DNA of 64,000 nt from Candidatus Eremiobacterota bacterium. Its GTDB lineage: Bacteria > Vulcanimicrobiota > Vulcanimicrobiia > Vulcanimicrobiales > Vulcanimicrobiaceae. Under the pieces are notes generated by a model, which saw nothing but the letters and a program-made list of their open reading frames with translations, ran no database searches and was not told where the DNA came from. The stretch lies in the NCBI GenBank assembly GCA_019240525.1, contig JAFAYE010000001.1, positions 1,585,300 through 1,649,299 of the forward strand, read 5' to 3'. Both the position numbers and the translations under genes were made by a program. Of the stretch, positions 25,212 through 34,968 are shown piece after piece; within the stretch, counting starts at the first letter, position 1, and each line of letters starts with the position of its first letter.

Positions 25212-26663
25212 GTGGGTCCGGTTCGAACCCGCGTCGCGCCGTCGCCGACGGGCGATCCGCACGTTGGGACGGCTTACGTCGCGCTCGTCAACTATTGTTT
25301 CGCTCGCAAGCACGGCGGCGAGTTTGTCTTGCGCATCGAAGACACCGATCAAGCACGCAGCACCTCCGAGAGCGAGCGAGTGATCCTGCAGACCTTGCAT
25401 TGGTGCGGTTTACAATGGGACGAAGGTCCCGACGTCGGCGGTCCACACGGTCCCTATCGTCAGAGCGAGCGCAGCGAGATCTATCGCCAGTATGCGGAGC
25501 AGCTGCTCGAGGCGGGCCACGCCTTTAAGTGTTTTTGCACGCCGGAGCGTCTGGAGGAGATGCGCGTCGCGCAGCGCGCCGCCGGTAAAGCCCCGCGATA
25601 CGATGGTTGCTGCCGTACGTATTCCACGGAAGAAGTCGCAAAACGTCAAGCTTCCGGGGAAACCTTTGTCGTGCGGATGGTCGTTCCCGACGAGGGAACG
25701 TGCGTCGTCCACGACCTGCGCCGCGGCCCGATCGAGTTCGATTACTCTAGTATTGACATGCAGGTTCTGGTGAAATCCGACGGCCTGCCAACCTATCACC
25801 TTGCGAACGTCGTCGACGATCACCTGATGCAAATTACTCACGTCTTTCGTGGCGAAGAGTGGATCTCAAGCGCTCCCAAGCATCTCTTGCTCTACTCGTA
25901 CTTCGGGTGGGATCCGCCCAAGCTCATGCATCTGCCGCTGCTGCGCAACCCCGACAAGAGCAAGCTGAGCAAACGCAAGAATCCGACCGGGATTCTATTC
26001 TATCGCGCGATGGGTTATTTGCCCGAAGCGCTCGTCAACTTTTTGGCGCTCCTAGCGAACGCGACGCGGGAAGGCGAGCAGGAGCTGATGGATTTGCCGG
26101 CGATCGTGCAGCGCTTCGAGACCGACCACGTTCCCATCGGCGGTCCGGTCTTCGACGTCGATAAGCTCGACTGGCTCAACGCGCGCTACCTTCGCGAGCG
26201 CCTCAGCCAAGAGACGTTCGTCGAGCGAGTGAAGGAATGGGCATTTTCACCCGAGCGCGTGGGCCGCATCGCCCAGCTCGCGGCGCCGCGCATCGAACGG
26301 TTGAGCGATCTTGGGCCCCTCTTGGCCTTTCTCTTCGCGGGACGAATCTCGCCCCGCCCCAGCGAATTTCAAAGCAAGAAACTCGACGACGCGCAAACGC
26401 GCGAAGCGCTGTCGCGTGCGCTGGTGGAGCTCGACGCGCTGACCCTCTGGAATGCATTTGAGATCCAGGCGGCAATCGAACGCGTCGCGCAGTCGCTTGA
26501 AAAGAAGCCGCGCGACGTCGCACGGCCGTTTTACGTGGCGATTACCGGGAGCCCCACGTCGATACCGCTTTACGATTCGATGGAGTTGCTCGGTCGCGAC
26601 CTCGTCCGCGAACGCTTGCGCAATGCGCTCGGCGTGCTCGCTCGCGAGGCAAGCGCGGTATGA
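25212..26663 (+). CDS. gltX: Glutamate--tRNA ligase
   Basis: This 483-residue class I aminoacyl-tRNA synthetase carries the HIGH-equivalent APSPTGDPHVGTAYVAL and the KMSKS-equivalent KLSKRKNPTG. A Zn-type cluster, KCFCTPERL...YDGCC, lies in the acceptor-binding insertion. It charges tRNA-Glu with glutamate; a discriminating form cannot be told apart from one that also charges tRNA-Gln. GTG is the start, placed 2 bp after the preceding stop, and its TGA overlaps the glmU ATG. Confidence 0.95.
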   Translation: MGPVRTRVAPSPTGDPHVGTAYVALVNYCFARKHGGEFVLRIEDTDQARSTSESERVILQTLHWCGLQWDEGPDVGGPHGPYRQSERSEIYRQYAEQLLEAGHAFKCFCTPERLEEMRVAQRAAGKAPRYDGCCRTYSTEEVAKRQASGETFVVRMVVPDEGTCVVHDLRRGPIEFDYSSIDMQVLVKSDGLPTYHLANVVDDHLMQITHVFRGEEWISSAPKHLLLYSYFGWDPPKLMHLPLLRNPDKSKLSKRKNPTGILFYRAMGYLPEALVNFLALLANATREGEQELMDLPAIVQRFETDHVPIGGPVFDVDKLDWLNARYLRERLSQETFVERVKEWAFSPERVGRIAQLAAPRIERLSDLGPLLAFLFAGRISPRPSEFQSKKLDDAQTREALSRALVELDALTLWNAFEIQAAIERVAQSLEKKPRDVARPFYVAITGSPTSIPLYDSMELLGRDLVRERLRNALGVLAREASAV

Positions 26664-27997
26664 TTCGCGCGATCGTTCTCGCGGCGGGCAAAGGAACGCG
26701 GATGAAGAGTGCGCGTCCAAAGGTGCTGCACGAGATTTGCGGCCGCCCGATGATTTGGTACGTGATTCGCGCATTGCGTGCCGCCGGGATCGAAGAGATT
26801 CTCGTTGTCGTCAACGACGAATTGCAAGAACAGCTTGCGCGCCTGCGGGTCGATAGCGTTCTGCAGTCGCCGCAGTTGGGAACCGGGCACGCCGTGCGCG
26901 TCGCCCTCGAGCAACTCGAGCCGCGGGCCGGGCGTATCGTCGTCGCCTGCGGCGACATGCCGTTGGTAACCGAAGAGATCTTTCGCAGTATGGCCGGTTC
27001 GCTCGACGGCGATTCACAAGGCGCCGCCATGTCGCTCATGACCGTACGAATGCCCTTGCCGTCATACTTCGGGCGAATCGTGCGACGCGGAACGGCCGTG
27101 GAACGGATCGTCGAGGTGCGCGATGCGACCTCCGAGCAGCTTGCGATCGAAGAGATGAACGCGGGGATTTATGCGTTTGACGAACGAAGGCTGCGCGAGG
27201 CCGTGACCCACCTCCGCCACGACAACGCGCAGTCGGAGTACTATCTCACCGATGCCGTCGAGTACTTTGTAAAAAGCGGCGACCGCGTCGCACCGGTCGT
27301 CGCGCCGGATCCGCTGCACGTCCTCGGCATCAACGATCGCGTCGAGCTGGCGCAGGCCCGTAGGGAGATGAACGCGCGGCTCTGCGCGCAGCACATGCGC
27401 GACGGGGTAACGATCGTCGATCCGCAAACGACGTACCTCGAACCGGAACTCGAGATTGGCAGCGATACGGTCATCTATCCCAATACGACGATCGGACGCC
27501 TCTCAACGGCTGGTTGCGCTTGCGTGATCGGGCCCAATACGCGGCTTTCGCATGCGAAGCTCGGCGACCGGACGATCGTGCGCGAGAGCGTGATCGTCGA
27601 TTCGACGCTCGGGAGCGACGTGACCGTCGGTCCGTACGCGCACCTGCGCGGTAAAACGGTGCTCGACGACGGCGTGCACGTCGGCAACTTCGTGGAGATC
27701 AAAAAATCGAAACTGGCGCGCGGTGTGAAGGTAAGCCACCTCTCGTACTTAGGCGATGCTGCAATCGGCGCGCAAACGAACGTCGGCGCGGGCACGATTA
27801 CGTGCAACTTCGACGGCGTTAAGAAGAATCAGACGACGATCGGCCGCGACGTCTCGATCGGATCGAACACGTCACTCGTAGCGCCGATTACAATCGGCGA
27901 CGGGGCGCTTACCGGCGCCGGCTCGGTCGTGACGAAAGACGTCGCACCCGGCGAACGGGTGGTGGGGAACCCAGCGCGCCCGCTTCCAAAAAAATGA
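26660..27997 (+). CDS. glmU: Bifunctional UDP-GlcNAc pyrophosphorylase / glucosamine-1-phosphate acetyltransferase
   Basis: This 445-residue protein has an N-terminal uridyltransferase domain with LAAGKGTRMKSARPKVLHEI and GTGHAVR. The C-terminal left-handed beta-helix contains GAGTITCNFDGVKKNQTTIG and SNTSLVAPITIG of the acetyltransferase trimer. It makes UDP-N-acetylglucosamine for peptidoglycan and lipopolysaccharide-type glycans in the cytoplasm. ATGA overlaps link it to gltX upstream and to the Ste24-like gene downstream. Confidence 0.96.
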   Translation: MIRAIVLAAGKGTRMKSARPKVLHEICGRPMIWYVIRALRAAGIEEILVVVNDELQEQLARLRVDSVLQSPQLGTGHAVRVALEQLEPRAGRIVVACGDMPLVTEEIFRSMAGSLDGDSQGAAMSLMTVRMPLPSYFGRIVRRGTAVERIVEVRDATSEQLAIEEMNAGIYAFDERRLREAVTHLRHDNAQSEYYLTDAVEYFVKSGDRVAPVVAPDPLHVLGINDRVELAQARREMNARLCAQHMRDGVTIVDPQTTYLEPELEIGSDTVIYPNTTIGRLSTAGCACVIGPNTRLSHAKLGDRTIVRESVIVDSTLGSDVTVGPYAHLRGKTVLDDGVHVGNFVEIKKSKLARGVKVSHLSYLGDAAIGAQTNVGAGTITCNFDGVKKNQTTIGRDVSIGSNTSLVAPITIGDGALTGAGSVVTKDVAPGERVVGNPARPLPKK

Positions 27998-29229
27998 GGT
28001 GGGTGTTCGTGGTCGCGGTCGGACTGCTAGCGCTCGGTGCCGTCGCTTCGGCCGCTTCGGCCGCCGAGCGTCCAAATGCACTCGACGTCCGAGTGGACGC
28101 GATATCGCGAAGCGCGCTGCTCACGCAGCCTGCAACCTTGCTCGTCGACGCTACACGCCAAGCTGCGGCGATTCGTCGGGCGCATTGGACGGTCTTCGGA
28201 TTCGTGCTGACCCAAATCTTCGAAGCGGCGGCGCTCTTCTATCTGTGGAGCTCGGGCGCCGCCGGCCGGCTGCGCGACCGACTTCGGCGCCGCTTTCACA
28301 GCGAGTGGAGCGTGCGGTTCGTCTTTGGCGCGACCCTGGCGCTCGTTGCCCGCCTCGCTGCATTCGCTCCGTCTTTTTATCTGTATCGCGTCGACCGCAC
28401 CTTGGATTTGACGTTCGAGCTTACACGCTGGTGGGGAGTCTATTGGATCTTTCACACGTTCGTTGCAATGATCGTCGCCGGGTTAATTGCGGCGATCGTT
28501 CTCGGGCTAGTATCGCGTACCCACCAATGGTACGTTTACGCCATCGCCGGCATTCTCGCCGCAAGTGTGGGCTGGGCATACGTTAGTGCCTACGCGACGC
28601 CGCCCGTTACTCCGCTCGGTGCCGCGTTAGTCAGTCCGCTTCGCGCGGAGGCCGCGCGGGCCGGCTTTCCTAATCTGCCGATCGACGTCGAGCAACTCCG
28701 CGACGCGCCGGGCGACAAACCCACCGCCGTCGGTCTGGGGCCCTCTGAACGAATTCTCTTGAGCAACCTCATGGTTGCGGCGAGCACGCTACCCGAGTTG
28801 GAGTACGCCGTCGCTTTTGAGATCGGGCACGTGAAGTTCAACGACCCACTCGCAATGGCCCTGATCGAAGGCGGTATCATCGTCATCTTTGCCTCGATTG
28901 CGGTCGTCATCGCCGATCGCTTTCCGTTCCGGCGCGACGACGATCCGCTCTCGCGTCTCGCGATCGTCGGCGCGCTGCTCGCGCTCGTCTACCTCGGTGC
29001 GGTGCCGACGCGGAATGCGGCGTTGCGCTCGTACGATTTCGGTGCCGACGCGTATGCCGTGACACTCACCGGCGATGCCGCGGCAGCGGTACGCACGCTC
29101 GTGCGCAGCGGCGATCAGCGGATGGAGGAAGTTTGCCCGGAGCTCACCGCGGCGCTTTTTCTCTATACGGAGCCCGGAATCGGTGCGCGCGTCGCCGCGA
29201 TCAATCACGTTCCGGCGCGCTGTCCGTAG
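27994..29229 (+). CDS. Degenerate Ste24/M48-like membrane protein
   Basis: This 411-residue protein has an N-terminal signal or anchor helix, about five further membrane helices, and a C-terminal region matching M48 proteases of the Ste24 type (SERILLSNLMVAAST then LPELEYAVAFEIGHVKFNDP). The Zn motif HExxH reads FEIGH, so the first His ligand is lost. The later E-x-x-A-D ligand region reads YDFGADAYAVTLTGD, without the usual Glu. The frame is intact. It is therefore probably an inactive homologue, perhaps with a binding role in the membrane. It is translationally coupled to glmU, and its 3' end overlaps the convergent pth by 29 bp. Confidence 0.78.
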   Translation: MRWVFVVAVGLLALGAVASAASAAERPNALDVRVDAISRSALLTQPATLLVDATRQAAAIRRAHWTVFGFVLTQIFEAAALFYLWSSGAAGRLRDRLRRRFHSEWSVRFVFGATLALVARLAAFAPSFYLYRVDRTLDLTFELTRWWGVYWIFHTFVAMIVAGLIAAIVLGLVSRTHQWYVYAIAGILAASVGWAYVSAYATPPVTPLGAALVSPLRAEAARAGFPNLPIDVEQLRDAPGDKPTAVGLGPSERILLSNLMVAASTLPELEYAVAFEIGHVKFNDPLAMALIEGGIIVIFASIAVVIADRFPFRRDDDPLSRLAIVGALLALVYLGAVPTRNAALRSYDFGADAYAVTLTGDAAAAVRTLVRSGDQRMEEVCPELTAALFLYTEPGIGARVAAINHVPARCP

Positions 29230-29809
29230 CCGCGCCCCCTATTTGCCAGGTATTGACAAACTGCATTGCAGCGTCGATTCCATCGGCCAGCCATCGTTCG
29301 ACTCCCTCGGCGGCTGCGGCGACGATCGTGGGCAGCGCTTCGCGCTCGTGGGCATCAAAAGGGCTCAGCACGTGGTCGACGCTGTCGAATTGCGGACGTC
29401 CGAGGCCGACGCGGATGCGTGGAAAGTCTTCGCCGATGGTCGCAATAATCGATCGCAAACCGTTGTGACCACCGTGGCCGCCGAACGGGCGCATTCGCAG
29501 TTTGCCAAACGGCAGATCCATATCGTCGCTTACGGCGAGCACTCCGCTCGGCGGAGTACGATACCAGCTCGAAATTAGCCGCACCGGCGTACCCGAGAGA
29601 TTCATGAACGTCAGCGGCTTGACGAAAAGCACGTCGTTGGCGGCATCGGCGGATTGTAGCGCGCCGTCTTTCTTCTTCCACGCGAGCAGGCCATGACGAC
29701 GCGCGACTTCGTCCACCACTCTGAATCCAATATTGTGACGTGTGGCCGCGTACTCGGCACCAGGATTTCCCAAGCCAACGACGATCCGCCGGCTCGGTCT
29801 TTCGGCCAG
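29201..29809 (-). CDS. pth: Peptidyl-tRNA hydrolase, probable CTG start
   Basis: This is 202 residues if it starts at CTG (29807-29809), giving MAERPSRRIVVGLGNPGAEY. The family N-terminus (IVVGLGNPG) demands a start before the first usual codon, the TTG at 29773, which falls inside that motif. Between the bL25 stop and the motif the only candidate is the CTG directly abutting that stop, with GAGGGG 6 nt upstream. The catalytic His lies in ATRHNIGF; Asn and Asp are in PLTFMNLSG and SDDMDLPFGKLRMR. The enzyme recycles peptidyl-tRNA. It is coupled to bL25 as in many bacteria. Confidence 0.93.
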   Translation of the reverse strand: MAERPSRRIVVGLGNPGAEYAATRHNIGFRVVDEVARRHGLLAWKKKDGALQSADAANDVLFVKPLTFMNLSGTPVRLISSWYRTPPSGVLAVSDDMDLPFGKLRMRPFGGHGGHNGLRSIIATIGEDFPRIRVGLGRPQFDSVDHVLSPFDAHEREALPTIVAAAAEGVERWLADGIDAAMQFVNTWQIGGAATDSAPERD

Positions 29810-30472
29810 TTACTGCCCCTCGGACGAAGTGCCCGATTCGGCCGCGCCGATGACTTCCGGCTCGGCGGCTCCCTCCGCCGGGGCTGCGGCCTCCTCGAGT
29901 TCGCGCGCCGTGCGCGACGCTTCGATCGCGACGACGGTTGTCTCGGCCGGCGTGAGCAAGCGAAAACCAGCCGGAAGCGCAACGTCGCCGGCGCTGACGT
30001 GTTCGTGGATGCCCAGATTGCTGACGTCGATCTCGAGATGCTCGGGAATGGCGTTCGCGGGCCCGGAGACCTCGAGTTCGTGGGTGATGACGTCCATCAC
30101 GGCGCCGGAGTTGCGAACGCCCTCGGCGACACCGACGGTGACGATCGGCAATCGAGCGTCGATGGTTTCGTCGGCCGAGACCCGTTGCAGATCGGCGTGC
30201 ACCACCCGCTGCGAGACCGGATGGAGCTGAATCTCGCGCACGAGCGCGGTCTGGCGCTTTTTGGCGCTGTCGGTCAAGGTGAGAATGGCGTTGCGCCCCG
30301 CGCGATGGAGGACTTCCTCGAACTCGTGCGCGTCGACGGAGACGTGCTCCGCGGAGACGCCGTGCCCGTAGAGCACGGCCGGAAGCTTACCGGCGGCGCG
30401 CAGTGCGTTTGCGCCGGTCGTCCCTAGCTTACCGCGCCGCTCGACGGCGAGCGAAAATTCTTTTTTGGCCAC
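29810..30472 (-). CDS. rplY: 50S ribosomal protein bL25 (Ctc/TL5 form)
   Basis: This 220-residue protein has the N-terminal 5S-rRNA-binding domain (SLAVERRGKLGTTGANALRA, LPAVLYGHG) and a C-terminal TL5-type domain (INV-like VTVGVAEGVRNSG, LEVSGPANAIPEHLEIDVSN). It ends in an acidic Ala/Glu-rich tail (LEEAAAPAEG). The long Ctc form is typical of many non-enteric bacteria. It follows prs by 23 bp and abuts pth, giving the common prs-ctc-pth order. Confidence 0.95.
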   Translation of the reverse strand: MAKKEFSLAVERRGKLGTTGANALRAAGKLPAVLYGHGVSAEHVSVDAHEFEEVLHRAGRNAILTLTDSAKKRQTALVREIQLHPVSQRVVHADLQRVSADETIDARLPIVTVGVAEGVRNSGAVMDVITHELEVSGPANAIPEHLEIDVSNLGIHEHVSAGDVALPAGFRLLTPAETTVVAIEASRTARELEEAAAPAEGAAEPEVIGAAESGTSSEGQ

Positions 30473-30495
30473 GACTTCCTTTATAAACGAAGAAC

Positions 30496-31512
30496 CTAAA
30501 GGGCCGCAACTGCCTCCGGCGGCGGTCCGAGGAGTGCGTCGGGCATTTCATCGCCGGCGAAGAGCTCGGAGACCGACCGGTTGGTCGTTATGCGATTAAT
30601 TGCGTCGGCGAAGATCTGCGCGATCGAGAGTTGGACGAACTTCGGGTGACTCGTCCCGTTCTCAAACGGAATCGTGTTCGTAAAGAGCACCTTTTCGATC
30701 TCGGAGTTCTCGAGCACGTCAACCGCGTCGCCGGCGAAAATGCCGTGCGAGGCGACGGTATAAACGCGGGTCGCGCCTCGCGCTTTGATCGCTTCGGCTG
30801 CCTTGGCTAAGGTGCCGCCCGTGGAGATCATGTCGTCCACGACCACGGCAACCCGCCCCGCAACGTCGCCAACGATGTCGGTGACTTCCGATACGTCGGG
30901 AACCGGCCGTCGTTTGAAAACGATTGCGAGCGAGGCGTTCAAGCGTTTAGCGAAGAGTTCGGCGCGATGCACGCCGCCCGCGTCGGGTGAGACGACCACG
31001 ATTTTGTCGTCGCAGAGACCTTCCTTTTTGAGGTAGTTGCAGAGCACCGGCATAGCCATGAGGTTGTCGACGGGAATATCGAAAAAACCCTGAATCTGCG
31101 CCGCGTGCAAATCCATCGTAACGATTCGGCGCGCGCCGGCAACTTTGAGAACGTTCGCGATGACCTTTGCGGAAATCGGCTCGCGCCCTTTGGTCTTCTT
31201 ATCTTGCTTGGCGTAACCGTAGTATGGAATAACCGCGGTGATGCGCGCGGCGGAAGCGCGGCGCAGTGCGTCGATCATTAAAAGCAGCTCCATCACCGCG
31301 TCGTTGACGCCTTTTCCGTTGGGCGCTTTGCAAATCGACTGAAATACGAAGGCTTCCGAGCCGCGAACGTTTTCACCGATCTCGACCCGGGTCTCTTTGT
31401 TTTTGAATTCGGAGACGAGCGCCTTACCCACGTGCAGCCGCAGGCGCTTGGCAATCTCCTCGGCGAGCTGCGGATTTGAGTTTCCACAGAAGAGCAGTGG
31501 GTTCTGGCTCAT
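30496..31512 (-). CDS. prs: Ribose-phosphate pyrophosphokinase
   Basis: This 338-residue protein begins MSQNPLLFCGNSNPQLAEEI. Motifs include IPYYGYAKQDKKTKGREPIS, the Mg-binding DLHAAQIQGFFDIPVDNL and the PRPP loop VVVDDMISTGGTL. It makes PRPP from ribose-5-phosphate and ATP, feeding nucleotide, histidine and tryptophan synthesis (trpD in this window uses PRPP). It is divergent from uvrB with a 57-bp gap that must hold both promoters. A much longer open frame upstream overlaps uvrB and is spurious. Confidence 0.97.
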   Translation of the reverse strand: MSQNPLLFCGNSNPQLAEEIAKRLRLHVGKALVSEFKNKETRVEIGENVRGSEAFVFQSICKAPNGKGVNDAVMELLLMIDALRRASAARITAVIPYYGYAKQDKKTKGREPISAKVIANVLKVAGARRIVTMDLHAAQIQGFFDIPVDNLMAMPVLCNYLKKEGLCDDKIVVVSPDAGGVHRAELFAKRLNASLAIVFKRRPVPDVSEVTDIVGDVAGRVAVVVDDMISTGGTLAKAAEAIKARGATRVYTVASHGIFAGDAVDVLENSEIEKVLFTNTIPFENGTSHPKFVQLSIAQIFADAINRITTNRSVSELFAGDEMPDALLGPPPEAVAAL

Positions 31513-31569
31513 GCCCGCTCGTTCGCTGACTGAATCGTTCGGCCCTCGGGGACTGTTAAGGAGCAGGTA

Positions 31570-33648
31570 GTGGCAGAGAACTTCAAGCTGGTCTCGCCGT
31601 TCGCGCTGGCGGGCGATCAACCCAAGGCGACCGAAGCCCTCGCACGAGGCGTGCGCCGCGGCGACCGCGCCCAGACGCTGCTCGGCGTAACCGGCAGCGG
31701 CAAAACGATGGCCATGGCGCGCACGATCGAGATCGTACGAAAGCCGACCCTCGTGCTCTCGCACAACAAGACACTTGCCGCGCAGCTCTGCGCGGAATTT
31801 CGCGATTTTTTCCCAAATAACGCGGTCGAATACTTCGTTTCGTACTTCGATTATTATCAACCCGAGGCGTACGTGCCCTCGACCGACACGTATATCGAAA
31901 AAGACAGCTCGATCAACGACGAGATCGAACGCCTGCGCCACTCCGCGACACAATCGCTGTTGACGCGACCCGACACGCTTATCGTCGCCTCCGTTTCCTG
32001 CATTTTCGGCTTGGGGTCGCCCTCGGATTACATGGAGATGTCGGTGCGCGTACGCGTCGGCCAGACGATCGACCGCGACAGCTTGCTGCGTAAGCTCGTC
32101 GACATGCAATACCGGCGCAACGATCTCAACCTGGTGCGCGGCACCTTCCGGGTGCGCGGCGACACGCTGGAGTTCGTCGGCGTCGACGAAGACCTCGTCC
32201 ATCGCATCGAGTTCTTCGGCGACGAAATCGAAGGCATCAACGTGGTGAACATACTCACCGGCGAATACATCGAGCAAAAAGACGAGCTGCTGATTTTCCC
32301 AGCGAAGCACTTCATCACCCCGGACGAAAAATTACGGCGTGCGATCGCTTCAATCGAAGAAGAGCTCGACGACCGGCTGGCCTATTTTAAACGAAACGGC
32401 AAGCTGCTCGAGGCCCAGCGTTTGGAAATGCGCACGCGATACGACCTCGACATGTTGCGCGAAGTCGGTTACTGCAACGGCATTGAGAACTATTCGCGCC
32501 ATCTGACCGGCCGCGAGCCGGGCTCGACCCCCTGGTGCTTGATCGACTTCTTTCCCAAAGATTGGTTGCTCTTCGTTGACGAATCGCACGTCACGTTGCC
32601 GCAAGTGCGCGGGATGTACGGCGGCGACCGCTCTCGCAAGGAAGTCTTGGTCGAGCACGGCTTCCGACTGCCCAGCGCGCTCGACAACCGTCCGCTGACA
32701 TACGAGGAGTTCGACGATCACATCAACCAGGCAATCTACGTTTCGGCGACGCCGAACGCGTACGAAACAGGGCGGAGCACTCAGGTTGTCGAGATGATCA
32801 TTCGTCCGACCGGCTTGGTCGATCCCGAAGTGGAGGTGCGTCCGACGCGCAACCAGGTCGACGACCTCATGGAGGAAATTGCGCAACGCGCTGCCCGCAA
32901 GGAACGCGTGCTCGTGACGACCCTAACGAAGAAGATGGCCGAGGACCTCACCGATTTTTTGCTCGAGAATGGTTTCAGAGTTCGTTACCTTCACAGTGAG
33001 ATCGACACGCTCGAGCGCGTCGCGATCTTGCGCGACCTGCGCGCGGGGATCTTCGACGTCCTCGTCGGGATCAATTTACTCCGAGAAGGCCTGGATTTGC
33101 CCGAGGTTTCGCTCGTCGGCATCCTCGATGCCGATAAAGAAGGCTACCTGCGCAGCGGAACCTCACTCATTCAGACCATTGGACGAGCCTCGCGCAACGT
33201 TGACGGTAAGGTGATCATGTACGCCGACGTCGTCACCGAGTCGATGGCGCGCGCAATCGGCGAAACTCGCCGGAGGCGGGAGATGCAACTCGCCTATAAC
33301 CTGGAACACGGAATCGAGCCCAAGTCAATTCGCAAAGAGATTCACGACATTCTGAGCATGATCGGAGCGACCGAAGAGAACACCGCCAAGCTGCGCTTGG
33401 AGCGGCTTCCGCGCGACGTGGCAACGAAAATGGCGCGAGAGCTCGAGCGCAAAATGCGCGATGCGGCAGCGGGGCTCGAGTTCGAGAAGGCGGCAGCCCT
33501 GCGCGACGAGCTCATCGAGTTGCGCAAGCAGATCGGCGGCAACGAGTCGATTCTGTTCGGAGGGAAGGCCCCCAAGATATTCGACAAGGCGTTGGCCGAG
33601 CTCGCCACGGCCGGTGCGGCGAGTTCGTCGGAGCCTCCGTCGGCGTGA
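31570..33648 (+). CDS. uvrB: UvrABC excision nuclease subunit B
   Basis: This 692-residue helicase-like protein starts at GTG with AAGGAG 6 nt upstream. It has Walker [10 protein letters not shown], the damage-verifying beta-hairpin region [53 protein letters not shown] and [15 protein letters not shown]. The C-terminal UVR domain ([20 protein letters not shown]) contacts UvrC. It acts in nucleotide excision repair with UvrA encoded downstream. Its TGA overlaps the next GTG (GTGA). Confidence 0.98.
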   Translation: MAENFKLVSPFALAGDQPKATEALARGVRRGDRAQTLLGVTGSGKTMAMARTIEIVRKPTLVLSHNKTLAAQLCAEFRDFFPNNAVEYFVSYFDYYQPEAYVPSTDTYIEKDSSINDEIERLRHSATQSLLTRPDTLIVASVSCIFGLGSPSDYMEMSVRVRVGQTIDRDSLLRKLVDMQYRRNDLNLVRGTFRVRGDTLEFVGVDEDLVHRIEFFGDEIEGINVVNILTGEYIEQKDELLIFPAKHFITPDEKLRRAIASIEEELDDRLAYFKRNGKLLEAQRLEMRTRYDLDMLREVGYCNGIENYSRHLTGREPGSTPWCLIDFFPKDWLLFVDESHVTLPQVRGMYGGDRSRKEVLVEHGFRLPSALDNRPLTYEEFDDHINQAIYVSATPNAYETGRSTQVVEMIIRPTGLVDPEVEVRPTRNQVDDLMEEIAQRAARKERVLVTTLTKKMAEDLTDFLLENGFRVRYLHSEIDTLERVAILRDLRAGIFDVLVGINLLREGLDLPEVSLVGILDADKEGYLRSGTSLIQTIGRASRNVDGKVIMYADVVTESMARAIGETRRRREMQLAYNLEHGIEPKSIRKEIHDILSMIGATEENTAKLRLERLPRDVATKMARELERKMRDAAAGLEFEKAAALRDELIELRKQIGGNESILFGGKAPKIFDKALAELATAGAASSSEPPSA

Positions 33649-34460
33649 GCGCGCTCGAGACGGCCGGCATCGTGAGCCGTACGGTCGTCAACGTTTCCGG
33701 CTTGATCGCCGAGATTCTCGTGGTGGGAGCTGTCGTCGCCTGTTTCGTCGCGTTCCACGCCTATTTGCAGCGGCGATTGAAGACCGACGTGCTCCGGCGC
33801 CACAACGACGTTACGGGGTACCTCTTCTCAGCCGTCGGCGTGCTCTACGCCGTCGTGTTGGGATTCGTCGTGGTCGTCGTCTGGCAGAAGTACGATAACA
33901 CCATGAGCAACGTCGAAGCCGAAGTCAACGCGACCGGGGATCTCTATCACGTCGTTGACGGGTATTCGCCTGCGGCGCGTTCGCGTATTCGAGCGGGATT
34001 GCAGCGATATGCCGCTACGGTCGTTCGCGTCGAATGGCCGGCGATGGAGCGCGGGGAAGACGTTCCGTCGACCGGCTTGGAGCTTCTCGAAGGCATCGCC
34101 TACACCATCAATACGTTCGGCCCGACAAACTACCGAGAGTTGGCGGCGCAGGCGGCAGCGATTGGCGACATGCAACGGCTCTTGGACGCGCGACGCCAGC
34201 GGCTCGTGCAAGCCGGACCGGCCGTGCCGTCGGTCCTCTGGTTTGCGCTCGTGTCGGGCGCCCTCGCCATGATCGCCTTCTGCTTCATCTTCGGAGTCGA
34301 CAACAGGCCTGCGCAGCTGGTCATGACGGCGATTTTAGTGGGCTTTATTGGAATACTCTTCATCGTCATCAATGAGTTCTCGGGGCCGTTTTCCGGCTCG
34401 GTTTTCATCTCTCCCGACGGCTGGGTATATCTTCAGCAGCATTTGACGGTGATTCGCTAG
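33645..34460 (+). CDS. DUF4239 (bestrophin-like) membrane protein
   Basis: This 271-residue protein has two N-terminal membrane helices ([20 protein letters not shown] and [20 protein letters not shown]). A soluble helical middle ([20 protein letters not shown]) follows, then two C-terminal helices and the sequence [17 protein letters not shown]. This layout and the final P-F-S-G segment match DUF4239, a family described as bestrophin-like. No function is established. It is translationally coupled to uvrB by a 4-bp overlap. Confidence 0.8.
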   Translation: MSALETAGIVSRTVVNVSGLIAEILVVGAVVACFVAFHAYLQRRLKTDVLRRHNDVTGYLFSAVGVLYAVVLGFVVVVVWQKYDNTMSNVEAEVNATGDLYHVVDGYSPAARSRIRAGLQRYAATVVRVEWPAMERGEDVPSTGLELLEGIAYTINTFGPTNYRELAAQAAAIGDMQRLLDARRQRLVQAGPAVPSVLWFALVSGALAMIAFCFIFGVDNRPAQLVMTAILVGFIGILFIVINEFSGPFSGSVFISPDGWVYLQQHLTVIR

Positions 34461-34485
34461 AAGAAACGCATTCAAAGGGGTTTAC

Positions 34486-34944
34486 ATGTTTCGTATCGTC
34501 ACGAGCTTACTTGCTCTCTCGCTCTTTACAAGTGTCGCCGTCCGCGTGTCGGCGCAAGCGCCGCCGCCCGAAGGCGCGCCGCTTCAAGGCAATCCGTACG
34601 CGCAACAGCCCAATCCAACCGGCACCGCTCGTCCAAACCCGCAAATGGCCGCCGAGGCCAAAAAGTGGTTCGCACAGCTCCAGAATGGTCGCATCGATCG
34701 GTCGCAGATGGAAAGCGGTCCCAGCGCCAACATGAACGACGCAACCGTTTCGAATGCACAGCACATGATCGGCAGCTTAGGTCAGCCGGTGAGTTTCGTG
34801 CAGCAGCGTTCAGGCTCGCAAGGGAATGTTAACTACGCGGTTTACTTGGTGACGTTTCGCAATGGCCAAAAAGTAGAGTTTTTGTTCGCCATCGACCAGC
34901 AGGGAAAGATCGCAAGCCTGGGCCTGGGCACTCCACGCGAATAA
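34486..34944 (+). CDS. Small secreted protein, unknown
   Basis: This 152-residue protein has a clear signal peptide (MFRIVTSLLALSLFTSVAVR, then VSAQA) and a Pro/Gln/Asn-rich linker (PPPEGAPLQGNPYAQQPNPT). A folded C-terminal part follows (SLGQPVSFVQQRSGSQGNVN, YAVYLVTFRNGQKVEFLFAI). The latter resembles small DUF3887- or SnoaL-like alpha+beta domains, but I cannot assign it. An AAGGGG sequence lies 8-9 nt before the ATG. It sits between DUF4239 and HAD genes inside the uvrB-uvrA run. Confidence 0.65.
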   Translation: MFRIVTSLLALSLFTSVAVRVSAQAPPPEGAPLQGNPYAQQPNPTGTARPNPQMAAEAKKWFAQLQNGRIDRSQMESGPSANMNDATVSNAQHMIGSLGQPVSFVQQRSGSQGNVNYAVYLVTFRNGQKVEFLFAIDQQGKIASLGLGTPRE

Positions 34945-34968
34945 CGTGTTGCCGCGACGTGCAGACGG

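Noticed and set aside
30496-32310. 604-codon minus-strand frame as one protein
   Set aside because: Only the part from 31512 down is PRPP synthetase; the upstream part is the antisense shadow of uvrB.
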